From: Trichocoleus sp.
GTDB lineage: Bacteria; Cyanobacteriota; Cyanobacteriia; Elainellales; Elainellaceae
Reading direction: 5' to 3'
Assembly (NCBI GenBank): GCA_036702865.1
Contig: DATNQD010000027.1
Span: forward strand, 124,001-188,000
DNA length: 64,000 nt
A program made the translations under genes and the position numbers. Positions 21,666 to 30,164 of the stretch are shown here, piece after piece. Each line of letters opens with the position of its first letter. Within the stretch, counting starts at the first letter, position 1. The notes under the pieces were generated by a model that worked only from the letters and a program-made list of their open reading frames with translations, did not search any database and had not been told where the DNA came from.

Positions 21666-22409
21666 ATGCCGGAATTGCTGCAAGAATCGCCCAGGCGATC
21701 GACTGTATTAGGGTTGCCCATCCACCTGCTGAAAGACTATCCCGGTTGGCTGATTTCGCAGCTAAAACAGCAACAGGGTGTTCATGTTGTCACGCTCAAT
21801 GCCGAAATGGCAATCCAGGCTGAAAAAGATGCTGCTCTCGAAACTGTGATTCAGAAAGCAGAACTGGTGATTCCAGATGGAGCAGGTGTCGTTTTCTATC
21901 TGCGTCTGCGCGGGAAGCAAGTAAGCCGTTGTCCTGGCATTGAACTTGCAGAGGCCCTCCTGCACAAAACCGCTGCCCTTGACTCAGGCAACTCTGTCTT
22001 TTTCTACGGGGGTTCCCCTGGTGTCAGTGAAGCCGCTGCCGATCGGCTAAAACAGCGCATCCCTGGACTGTCGGTTGTTGGCACGCAGCATGGTTTTATC
22101 TCAGCCGAAGAGCGATCGGATCTCTGCAAAAAACTGCAGCAAATTCAACCTCGCTTGATCCTGGTAGGGCTAGGTGTGCCACGTCAGGAATTTTGGATCG
22201 CTGAACATCGCCATCTCTGCCCTGATTCCATCTGGATTGGGGTCGGCGGCAGCTTTGATATCTGGTCAGGCGTTAAAACTCGTGCCCCCAAATGGCTTCG
22301 CAACAACTCGCTGGAATGGATTTACCGACTCTATCAAGAACCCTGGCGCTGGCGACGGATGCTGGCTCTGCCTCAGTTTGCCCTGCGTGCCCTGCTGCCA
22401 AAAGGGTAA
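21666..22409 (+). CDS. WecG/TagA/CpsF family glycosyltransferase (GT26)
   Basis: 247 aa, peripheral-membrane glycosyltransferase family that adds an N-acetylmannosamine(-uronic acid) or related sugar to a polyprenyl-linked intermediate for surface polysaccharides. Family blocks are present: VVTLNAEMAIQAEKD, VIPDGAGVVFYLRLRGK, FFYGGSPGVSEAAADRL, LVGLGVPRQEFWI, IGVGGSFDIWSG and APKWLRNNSLEWIYRLYQEP. The start ATG 21666 follows an AT-rich stretch. No polysaccharide operon surrounds it, so its product cannot be assigned. Confidence 0.92.
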   Translation: MPELLQESPRRSTVLGLPIHLLKDYPGWLISQLKQQQGVHVVTLNAEMAIQAEKDAALETVIQKAELVIPDGAGVVFYLRLRGKQVSRCPGIELAEALLHKTAALDSGNSVFFYGGSPGVSEAAADRLKQRIPGLSVVGTQHGFISAEERSDLCKKLQQIQPRLILVGLGVPRQEFWIAEHRHLCPDSIWIGVGGSFDIWSGVKTRAPKWLRNNSLEWIYRLYQEPWRWRRMLALPQFALRALLPKG

Positions 22410-22461
22410 TTAGCGATCGGCATTTCCAACCACTCATTACCCCCTCCCATACCCACTACCC

Positions 22462-24030
22462 TCAAACCCCAATTAACTGCGGTTTCGATTCGATCGGCGC
22501 ACTCAAAGCTTCTTCCAGTGGAGCCACACCAAGCTTCTCTTCCAGAATATCCATCACCTCACGCCCAAAGTCATTGGGGTTGCGCTTCCAGGCTTCCAGG
22601 CAAACTTGCCCAAAGAATGAGCCGAGCGGTTCAGGATTCCAGAGTAGCTTTTTGGCAACCCAGGGCAGATGAATTGCTAGTGGATCGTAGCCCGGCTTCA
22701 GAATGTCATGCTTGAACGCATAGTCTTCTAGATGGGTGTGTGGCTGTAACCCAATAAAGAAGATGGCAGGCTCAACTTTATCCGCACCAAAAATGCGCTC
22801 TATCTCGCGGTGATAGGCGATCGTCTGGCGAATCGTGTCAAACGTCTCGTCAATCACATTGAAAGAATAGTTGATCGAAACCAGATCATTAAATCCGGCT
22901 GCTTTTAGATCACGGCAATTTTGCAGCACTGTCCGCAGGTTATAGCCCATTCGCATTTTGCGAACCAGTTCTTGAGAACCGCTGGTAATGCCGATCTCAA
23001 AATAGTTCATCCCGGTTTTCACCATCAAATCGCAGAGCTGCGGATTCAAGTTATCTGCACGAATGTATGCTGCCCAATGAACATCAGTCATGCCTGCATC
23101 CACTATCTTCTGCAATAGCTCGATCGCATCGTCCATGTAACGCCGAGCCGGAATAAACTGAGCATCGGTAAACCAGAAGTTGCGAATGCCGCGATCGTAG
23201 AGCTGCTGCATCTCTTTCACCACTTCATCAGCCGGATTGATGCGAACCTGTTTGCCTTCTACAACGGTATAGATGCAGTAGCAGCAGTTATGGGGGCAAC
23301 CTCGTTTGGTTTGCACTCCCACATAGAAGTCGCCATCTTGCAGGTAATACTCAAACTCAAACCAGATCTGAGCAATGTAGTCGTAATTGCAGGCTGTTTT
23401 TTCAAGCGGGGCAGGCTGTTCATGAATGAGGCGCTGCCGAGGCTTTTCTGCGCCTGCCACATAACACCGCTCCTGGGAAAAATCTTGACCTTGGAGCAGT
23501 TTCTCCAGCAGTGACTCGCCTTCTCCCACTGAAATAATCGTTCCCCGCGGCAGCATCTTACCCAACTGCTCATAGAAAACGCTGACTGCACCACCGCCCA
23601 CCACCAATCTGACGTTCGGGCAATATTGCTTGGCTCGTTTCAGCCCCCGCTTGATCAAGCTTTGATTCTGCCAGAGTTCACCCAGATAAGAAGTCACCAT
23701 CCGCAGGCCGCCGATCGCCCCTCGCAGTTTCACAAAAGGGTTGCGGGCATAGTAGAACTCAAAGGCATTTTGAAGTGGATTGCCGCCTCGTCCTCCTACA
23801 GGTGCATAGATCTGAATATCTCGCCAGGAGAAAACCATGAGAGTTGGTTTGAACTCATCAATGCAGCGATCGAGTGCAGAGCCAAAATCTAACGGTGGCA
23901 CAGTGCCCAGATCAAAAATTCGCTGTGAAATGTGGGGAAACAGCTTATGAACATGATCGGCAAGATAAACCACCCCGATCGGGAAAATGGGATTGCACGG
24001 CAGTCGAACGTAAAGAATTCGGTCTTCCAT
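22462..24030 (-). CDS. B12-binding-domain radical SAM protein
   Basis: About 522 aa from ATG 24030, where conserved sequence starts (MEDRILYVRLPCNP); the frame extends to ATG 24084. The N-terminal Rossmann-like cobalamin-type region contains VRLVVGGGAVSV and ISVGEGESLLEKLL. The radical SAM cluster CPHNCCYC (CxxxCxxC) is near residue 245, followed by WFTDAQFIPARRYMDDAIEL and a BchE/HemN-like barrel. I believe this is the cyanobacterial group labelled photosystem II high-light acclimation radical SAM protein, but I cannot confirm the match. The substrate is unknown. It converges with the WecG-type gene. Confidence 0.85.
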   Translation of the reverse strand: MEDRILYVRLPCNPIFPIGVVYLADHVHKLFPHISQRIFDLGTVPPLDFGSALDRCIDEFKPTLMVFSWRDIQIYAPVGGRGGNPLQNAFEFYYARNPFVKLRGAIGGLRMVTSYLGELWQNQSLIKRGLKRAKQYCPNVRLVVGGGAVSVFYEQLGKMLPRGTIISVGEGESLLEKLLQGQDFSQERCYVAGAEKPRQRLIHEQPAPLEKTACNYDYIAQIWFEFEYYLQDGDFYVGVQTKRGCPHNCCYCIYTVVEGKQVRINPADEVVKEMQQLYDRGIRNFWFTDAQFIPARRYMDDAIELLQKIVDAGMTDVHWAAYIRADNLNPQLCDLMVKTGMNYFEIGITSGSQELVRKMRMGYNLRTVLQNCRDLKAAGFNDLVSINYSFNVIDETFDTIRQTIAYHREIERIFGADKVEPAIFFIGLQPHTHLEDYAFKHDILKPGYDPLAIHLPWVAKKLLWNPEPLGSFFGQVCLEAWKRNPNDFGREVMDILEEKLGVAPLEEALSAPIESKPQLIGV

Positions 24031-24084
24031 GAGGTGCTGTTGAGAGGGCAGGGTCATTGGCATAGTGGGATGCGATTCTCTCAT

Positions 24085-24521
24085 GTTGCCACGAGTTAAT
24101 GAGAACAGGTGGAAGGCGGTGCAATAGCCCGAAGAAAGCGGGATTGGGTGTAGCTAGTTCGACACCTGCTCCTTCGCAAATGAAAGTCACTTTGCAAGAA
24201 ATCTAAAATTTATGTTCATATAACTTTACGATACCATTGAGTCTCTTTGCCTGCATGGAACTTTTCAATCAACCCTTCTAAAACGCTCCAAAAGGGCTTA
24301 TTCTACTCACAGAGATTTGCTTAGCTCAGGTGATTCCACCTCTGGATTCAAGCTAATAAGTAAGCTCAGAGCAGGGTAAAATATTTGGTCTGCTTGATAT
24401 AGAATTTGTCTACCTGATGACTGATATAAGAGGGATGGTAGTCGGGTTTACAGCGAGTGGGGATCAGGGAGTGTTACGGTCTAAATATTGAACTTCGTCG
24501 AGTGAATGCTCCTCTAGACCT
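24085..24521. other. intergenic region before DUF1830 gene
   Basis: About 440 bases between divergently transcribed genes. No coding sequence or RNA gene is supported. Confidence 0.45.
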
Positions 24522-24887
24522 ATGGCGCAAATCTTTGATCCTCTTCCATCTGACGCTGGGAATCCGTTGCTCTGCTGCTACGTCAACGCCACCAGTAAGA
24601 TCCAGATTGTTCGCATCACCAATATCCCAAACTGGTATTTTGAGCGGGTTATTTTTCCGGGACAGCGGCTTGTATTTGAAGCAATGCCCGATGCCCAGCT
24701 CGAAATCCACACGGGGGCAATGGCAAGTGCAATTCTGGCAGACATTATTCCTTGCGATCGATTGCGCGTTGAGTCAGAGTTGAATTCGGTCTTGGAAGTG
24801 CCACTCTCGACGGAGCCACCCGAATCCGAACAAATCAGGCAAGAATCGAGCACAGTAACCCTTGCAACTGCTGTATCTGTTGAGTAA
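24522..24887 (+). CDS. DUF1830 family protein
   Basis: 121 aa, cytosolic, cyanobacteria-restricted family of unknown function. The core (15-85) has LCCYVNATSKIQIVRITNIP, then FERVIFPGQRLVFEAMP and LEIHTGAMASAILADIIPC, the typical DUF1830 succession. The C-terminal third is low-complexity (Glu/Ser/Pro/Thr) and probably disordered. It stands alone with long spacers on both sides. Confidence 0.85.
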   Translation: MAQIFDPLPSDAGNPLLCCYVNATSKIQIVRITNIPNWYFERVIFPGQRLVFEAMPDAQLEIHTGAMASAILADIIPCDRLRVESELNSVLEVPLSTEPPESEQIRQESSTVTLATAVSVE

Positions 24888-25323
24888 CTGCTGCTGTAGT
24901 TCTCATACTCGATTAGCTCTGAAACCGTTATTTAATTCATCCCTTTAGAAAACTACTTGAGATCGGAATGTGTTCCCCGAGTGAAGGATTTCGACATCAT
25001 CCTCGCTCAGCCTCCGTACTGTTGATCACTTTATAGAGTTAAACGATATAGAGTTAAACGAGCGTTTTTGGGTCAGGAAATGTTTTGAGTAGACTGTGCA
25101 TCCTGAAGCATGGTTGGTCAATCCCTTTAATTCAACATCGCCCCTTGAGTTCCTTGCAGTTGCAGCAGCGCTTGAGCGGGCGATTTTTTGGTAATCGATT
25201 TGGATATAGCCTCTACCGCAACCTTGTTAGCATCAGCCTCCTGCTGAGAGTAATGCCCAGAGATATTGATATCATGGGTTTCTCTCACTGAGATCGTTGT
25301 TCAGCGTGCTATCAAACGGCATT
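24888..25323. other. intergenic region before trmL
   Basis: About 435 bases. A 68-codon frame at 25085-25291 is present but has no ribosome site or recognisable family. Nothing else is supported. Confidence 0.4.
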
Positions 25324-25791
25324 ATGCCCCAGGTTGTTTTAGTTCACCCGCAGATTCCCCCCAACACAGGAAACATTGCCCGTACTTGTGCAGCAACAGG
25401 TACACCGCTCCATCTTGTTGGTCCGCTGGGATTTGAAATTAGCGATCGCTATTTGAAACGTGCAGGTCTGGATTACTGGCCCTATGTTGATTTGCACTAT
25501 CATCCGTCCCTTAAAGACTTTATCGCTTCTTACCAACAGCAAACAGGACGCTGGATTGGCTTTAGCAAGTCAGGCTCATCCAACTATGCTGCTCTACAAT
25601 ACCGAGCAGACGACTGGTTGCTATTTGGCTGTGAAACCCTTGGATTGCCTGCCGAAGTTCTAGATGCCTGTCACGAAACGGCTTATATTCCTATGGCTCA
25701 GCCAATGGTTCGTAGTCTCAATCTTTCAGTCAGTGTTGCGATCGGGCTGTTTGAAGCTCGGCGACAACTCGGATACCTCAACACGCCCTAG
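25324..25791 (+). CDS. trmL: tRNA (cytidine(34)-2'-O)-methyltransferase TrmL (SPOUT)
   Basis: 155 aa, trefoil-knot SPOUT methyltransferase that 2'-O-methylates the wobble base of leucine tRNAs. It has motif 1 HPQIPPNTGNIARTCAAT, the central block LLFGCETLGLP and the C-terminal knot motif IPMAQPMVRSLNLSVSVAI. ATG 25324 begins at MPQVVLVHPQ as in homologues; the upstream extension of nine codons has no ribosome site. The next gene is more than 1.2 kb away. Confidence 0.93.
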   Translation: MPQVVLVHPQIPPNTGNIARTCAATGTPLHLVGPLGFEISDRYLKRAGLDYWPYVDLHYHPSLKDFIASYQQQTGRWIGFSKSGSSNYAALQYRADDWLLFGCETLGLPAEVLDACHETAYIPMAQPMVRSLNLSVSVAIGLFEARRQLGYLNTP

Positions 25792-27071
25792 CCCAGTTTT
25801 CCTGGCAACGCTTTCGGACGGCTTTAGGGAGGCGAATGTCGTGAAATGGTTTGATTGAGAGAGCCTGAACCCCTATTGATCTTGTCTTCTCTTGCCCCAT
25901 ACTGTTCAATCTCTGTTACTCCATTAGTTTTGATGATGTGATGACAGAAATACGAATCAGTAATGGGAGTGTTCAAGTTAATAGAATATTGAGGCTCCTC
26001 TTTAGCCATTTGAGCTTAACATCAGCAAAAACGATTGCTCTTATCACGTTTGGCGGATGACCATCAGGAGATTGAATCGTTCTCCTCCTACTTAAGTTAG
26101 CCAGAGAATATTCTGTATTCAGCGCTACTAGAATCAATTTGTTATTTGTATCTCTTTCCGGTCTTTAATTAGAAATATTGTAGATAGATGCTTACTTGGC
26201 GATGCAATTTTGATAATTGATTCACATTTCTACTTCCCTAGCCATTGATTCACGCGCTGCTTTAACGATCGCCACATTCGGATTACCAAATTTAAATATC
26301 CTGGTATCACTTGCTTTTAGCCAACGTAAAGCTAAGTAAAATAAAAAAATGAATCAGGATCAAAGGTTTTTCAGTAGCGGATTACGTTTAGATAAGAAAT
26401 TTGTATATAACTTGATCTGCTTGAATTAGAACTAGAAACGTCAGCCTTCCTAGATTCTTCGGACTTATTCCGCTCAGTTTCCTGGCTGAGAAACGAGCCC
26501 TAGAACAGTGTTTTTCTATCTTGTCAACCGCAATTACCAGCGTTTTTTGGAGCTCATTCAGATACAGTAATAGGAATTCCAAAATTTAGCTTTCAACAAT
26601 TTATATCAATGACTTGCGTTCTTACAGAACTTCCTCCAATTGCTTGAATGATTGTTAGCTCTACGGTTACAGTCGAAGCAGTGAGCCTTGAGGAACAGAA
26701 AAATCGGAATTTGAGCAGCAGCTTCAACACCTTTGAAGATTGGTGTCATTGATGCAATGCGATGTCATTCTCAGTAGAGTGGTGTACACTAAGCCGGTGA
26801 AGAATAGATTCGATTGATTCGCTTAAAGAAACCGTGATGTGGGTGCAGTTTTTCTAAGTAATTTCATTTTTCTAGCAATAGAGACTTGAATTTTTTGTTA
26901 AGTGATGTAATCTTGTTTAAGTCAAAAAAGCAGGGTAATGTTACCTAGCGAGAAGACAAATGTCGGTGATTCTGGTCTCTACAACATGTGATCTACGTCA
27001 TTGACATCGAGACCAGATCAGTCAAACGGTCAAAAAGATAGTTAAACGCTGCTCAACAGGAGGTCGTTCTT
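25792..27071. other. 1.28-kb AT-rich gene-free region
   Basis: This is the longest spacer in the window. It holds only short, low-quality frames (for example 26388-26582 and 25824-26009) without ribosome sites. The right end is the leader of the LysM-M23 gene and contains a 9-base inverted repeat (listed separately). I found no tRNA, no c-di-AMP-type riboswitch consensus and no repeat array. Confidence 0.5.
26971..27017 (+). promoter_or_regulatory. inverted repeat in the leader of the LysM-M23 gene
   Basis: TCTGGTCTC (26971-26979) and GAGACCAGA (27009-27017) are perfect 9-base inverted arms with a 29-base loop. They end 41 bases before the ribosome site of the cell-wall hydrolase gene. This could be an operator or an RNA hairpin; it is not followed by a T-run, so it is not a terminator. 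Confidence 0.45.
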
Positions 27072-29264
27072 TTGAAGCGAGCATATTTGCGGAAGGTCAA
27101 GCCTGTCTCCAACAAGCTTTGTTCAGCTAGTGATCTAGTGGGACAGCCAGAACAAGAATTGAAAGGGGTCAGACGTAAGGCACGCACTTCTGCTGCCATG
27201 GTTGGTTTAGCACTTTCAATGGGTGCTACGGGTTTTCTTCTGCCCCGCCAGAATGATGGAGCGTCGGCAGCCGAACCCAAGGGAGCTGAGGCAGCAGTTT
27301 CCTCGGCTTCTGAGGCGACTATCCTCCCTACTTCAGTTGGAGAAGCGTCAATCGCGACAGTCTCTCCGGAAAAAGCGCAACTGCTCGAATATACAGTTCG
27401 CCACGGAGATACCCTTCAGCACATTGCTGAAAAATACCAGGTAGCGCTGGCAGAAATCACCAAGGCAAACAATCTGACTGCTACATCAATTTTGAGAGTA
27501 GGTCAGCTGATTAAAGTTCCGAAAAATGATTTTTCGGTTTCCCTGGCTGAAAACAATGCGACGGCGAAAGCAGAACGAGATCAATCACTCGATCAACTGC
27601 GCCTCCAGCGAGAGAAGTTACGCGATCGTTTAGTTGGGCTGCGTTCAGAACAGACTACAGCGCAAGCTCAATCTCAAAATCAGCCATCTGCTCCAAATAT
27701 CATTACTGAGCTGCCACCAGAGGCTAGTCAATCTGTTGCCCAGAAACAGGATTCAGTCGTACTGCCCCTTCGTTCATCTGACGCTAACGATACATCATCT
27801 GTCCAGGTTCCTGGAGTTCAGTCATCTGCCTCTCAACTCGTTGCGACAAACTCTTTGCCTGAGCCTGATTGGATTCGAGCAAACCAGTCGCTTTTGAATC
27901 AGCCTCCTGCTCCGTCACCTGTTGCATCTCCATCTACGGATACGCTGGCGCTGCGTTCTACGAGCCTCCCAGTTACACAACCAACGCCCTTGGCTGAGCC
28001 TGCTCGAGTTGATCAGAACCTGATAAATGCAGCAGCCAATTCTTCAGAATTTGTTGCTTATCGCATTAATCTTGGTGACACGATCGCTGACATTGCACGA
28101 GCACACAATGTCTCTCCATCCGTCCTGGTTTCCGCAAACCACTTGAGCGATCCGAATATCATTTTTGTTGGTCAAGTGCTTCAGGTTCCCGCAAGTCAAG
28201 CAGAAACCGTTGCACCAGCTCCCAAAGTTGCTTCGATCAGTACGATATCGACCAGTTCTGTCGCTGAGCCCTCGATCGCCTCTGTTCCAGTTACGATTCC
28301 GATGCAGTCCTCAGAAGTTGTGACAGTTCCAACGGTTCCAACTGCATCTGCTCAACCTGTTTCTACTGTTCTACCTCAGCAAGTTGCGGTGGCCCCTTCG
28401 ATTGCTGTACCTACGGTTCCTGAAGTGGTGCCAGTAATTCAGCCAGGACTGCAAGCGGCTCCATCAGTGCCTGCTGTGGGTGGCACAAATCCTTATGTCC
28501 AGAGTCTCCTGTCTGAAGTACGGACATTAAGACAGCAGTACAGCCAAAACGGGCAACGGACAGCGAACGCTCAACCTACAGCAGTTTCGGTGAGTGCTGT
28601 TGCTCCCATCACTCCCGCCGCAAATCCGGCTCCGACCGTTGCTGCTTCGAGTGCTGCTTCAAGGGCAGTTGTCATGAACCCACAGTTCCAGCAACGTAAC
28701 GAGAATGCAGCACAAGTCTCAAGTTCGGCGGCTAATTCAGAAGCACAGTCGAATCTTGTCGCCGTTGCTCCGATCGGTTCTGAGAACTATGAGCCACTCC
28801 TTCAACCGATAGCAGGACGGATGGTTTCCCCCGACTTACCGCCACTTCCCGGCGCTGATAATTTCCTACCCAGCAGTCGCGGTGTTTTCAATGGCTATAT
28901 CTGGCCCGCTAAAGGACAGCTTTCCTCTGGATACGGCTGGCGTTGGGGCAGAATGCATCGGGGCATTGATATTGCTGCCGATGTTGGTACACCCATTTAT
29001 GCAGCAGCGGATGGTGTAGTTGAATCTGCAGGCTGGAACTCGGGCGGTTATGGCAATATGATCGATATTCGCCATGCTGATGGTAGTGTTACTCGCTACG
29101 CTCACCTGAACCGCATTCTGATTCAAGACGGTCAGCACCTTAAGCAAGGACAGCAGATTGCTGAAATGGGCAGCACTGGCTACAGCACAGGTCCGCACCT
29201 GCATTTTGAGGTTCATTCAGCTCAAGGAACGGTTAATCCGATCTCCTATCTGCCTGGACGGTAG
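27072..29264 (+). CDS. LysM-LysM-M23 peptidoglycan endopeptidase
   Basis: 730 aa, envelope-targeted hydrolase that would bind and cut peptidoglycan cross-links. A hydrophobic segment lies near 42-57. LysM1 is at about 104-150 (YTVRHGDTLQHIAEKYQVAL) and LysM2 at about 326-375 (YRINLGDTIADIARAHNVSP), separated by long Ser/Pro/Val-rich linkers. The C-terminal M23 domain (about 610-728) retains zinc ligands in HRGIDIAADVG and HLHFEVH. The start is TTG 27072, supported by a perfect AGGAGG at 27058-27063, 8 bases upstream. A strong hairpin follows the gene. Confidence 0.94.
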   Translation: MKRAYLRKVKPVSNKLCSASDLVGQPEQELKGVRRKARTSAAMVGLALSMGATGFLLPRQNDGASAAEPKGAEAAVSSASEATILPTSVGEASIATVSPEKAQLLEYTVRHGDTLQHIAEKYQVALAEITKANNLTATSILRVGQLIKVPKNDFSVSLAENNATAKAERDQSLDQLRLQREKLRDRLVGLRSEQTTAQAQSQNQPSAPNIITELPPEASQSVAQKQDSVVLPLRSSDANDTSSVQVPGVQSSASQLVATNSLPEPDWIRANQSLLNQPPAPSPVASPSTDTLALRSTSLPVTQPTPLAEPARVDQNLINAAANSSEFVAYRINLGDTIADIARAHNVSPSVLVSANHLSDPNIIFVGQVLQVPASQAETVAPAPKVASISTISTSSVAEPSIASVPVTIPMQSSEVVTVPTVPTASAQPVSTVLPQQVAVAPSIAVPTVPEVVPVIQPGLQAAPSVPAVGGTNPYVQSLLSEVRTLRQQYSQNGQRTANAQPTAVSVSAVAPITPAANPAPTVAASSAASRAVVMNPQFQQRNENAAQVSSSAANSEAQSNLVAVAPIGSENYEPLLQPIAGRMVSPDLPPLPGADNFLPSSRGVFNGYIWPAKGQLSSGYGWRWGRMHRGIDIAADVGTPIYAAADGVVESAGWNSGGYGNMIDIRHADGSVTRYAHLNRILIQDGQHLKQGQQIAEMGSTGYSTGPHLHFEVHSAQGTVNPISYLPGR

Positions 29265-29283
29265 TCCTTAGCTTGCTGAAGTT

Positions 29284-29310
29284 GGGGGAGTACTTTTTCT
29301 CCCCCTAAAA
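29284..29310 (+). terminator. hairpin terminator after the M23 gene
   Basis: GGGGGAG (29284-29290), an 8-base loop, then CTCCCCC (29299-29305): a perfect 7-bp GC-rich stem 20 bases after the stop codon. The downstream sequence is A/T-rich rather than a clean T-run. Confidence 0.6.
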
Positions 29311-29420
29311 AATTAGGCTTTTGTAGTCAAGAAGCTTGAAATTTCGTTTTTGTTTGTGCTAACCTAATAAAGGCGAAGAAACAGCAAAGCTTGAATTAGG
29401 GTTGTTTCACCCAAACTTAA

Positions 29421-29493
29421 GGCTCAGTAGCTCAGTGGTTAGAGCAGGGGACTCATAAGCCCAAGGTCGCAGGTTCAAATCCCGCCTGAGCCA
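29421..29493 (+). tRNA. tRNA with anticodon CAU (Met elongator or Ile2)
   Basis: A 73-nt cloverleaf with a perfect acceptor stem (GGCTCAG with CTGAGCC), D arm GCTC/GAGC, anticodon loop CTCATAA (anticodon CAT), T loop TTCAAAT and discriminator A; 3' CCA is not encoded. The D arm and anticodon loop resemble bacterial tRNA-Ile2(CAU), which is decoded as Ile after lysidine modification, but an elongator Met identity is equally possible from sequence alone. The anticodon stem (GGGGA/GCCCA) and T stem (GCAGG/CCCGC) carry mismatches. Confidence 0.88.
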
Positions 29494-30164
29494 TATTCAA
29501 AGACAAAGCATACCAAGGAAGTCGATGTACTGGCTTTCCTAATTTTTTAAGATAGAAACTTGCTGAAAGATAGGCTGAGGGCTGTGACAATTCCCCAAGC
29601 CTTTATTGCTCTTCAATGAACTATCCACCCTCTAGTTGTCAGAGTCAACTTTGTTTTCTGGCAGTTGTTTTTCTGTTGAGTAAGATATCGAAGCGATTCC
29701 ATCTGAAAAGGGATGAGCAGCCATGCGGCATTCCTACAAGGTCACAGCTTTTATCCAAAGTATCTAAACGCTTCTGATGCTAAACATCCGGATTGAGTGA
29801 CTACGCCTTCTGCAACGCAAATTCACGCTTTCATTCAAGGTGGGTTTTCAGGAGTATTCAGTAGTTTGATGAGATCATCTAGCATGATTTAACCTATAAA
29901 CTGGTACCGTTGAGCAGGCTTCATCAAGCTTGAGAGATCTATCACATGCTTGGAGCAAGAATTGGTAAAGCACGATCGTCTTTGACGCCATTATTGCTTG
30001 CTACCTCTCAACTTACATAATAAATCTCCTGCTTTTCGGGTCTAATTAAATACTTCTAAAGTTTTACCTCTAAGGATATATTCGGTTGCGCTAAATCATG
30101 AGGTTAAGATGGGCTTGCACATCCGGTGGTAGAAAAACCGGAGCGTATCATTAGCAGGACTCCT
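29494..30164. other. intergenic region between tRNA and PhoD-like gene
   Basis: About 670 bases with no supported gene. Only very short frames are present. Confidence 0.45.

Noticed and set aside
25085-25291. 68-codon frame (+) before trmL
   Set aside because: No ribosome site and no recognisable domain.
25824-26009. 61-codon frame (-) with sequence MAKEEPQYSINL
   Set aside because: It looks more gene-like than the others, but has no ribosome site and no known relatives. I could not support it.
26388-26582. 64-codon frame (-) in the long spacer
   Set aside because: AT-rich, no ribosome site, no similarity; not reported as a gene.
26600-27071. c-di-AMP (ydaO-type) riboswitch before the M23 peptidase
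   Set aside because: Such riboswitches are frequent before cyanobacterial wall hydrolases, but none of their conserved segments is visible. Only an inverted repeat is seen.
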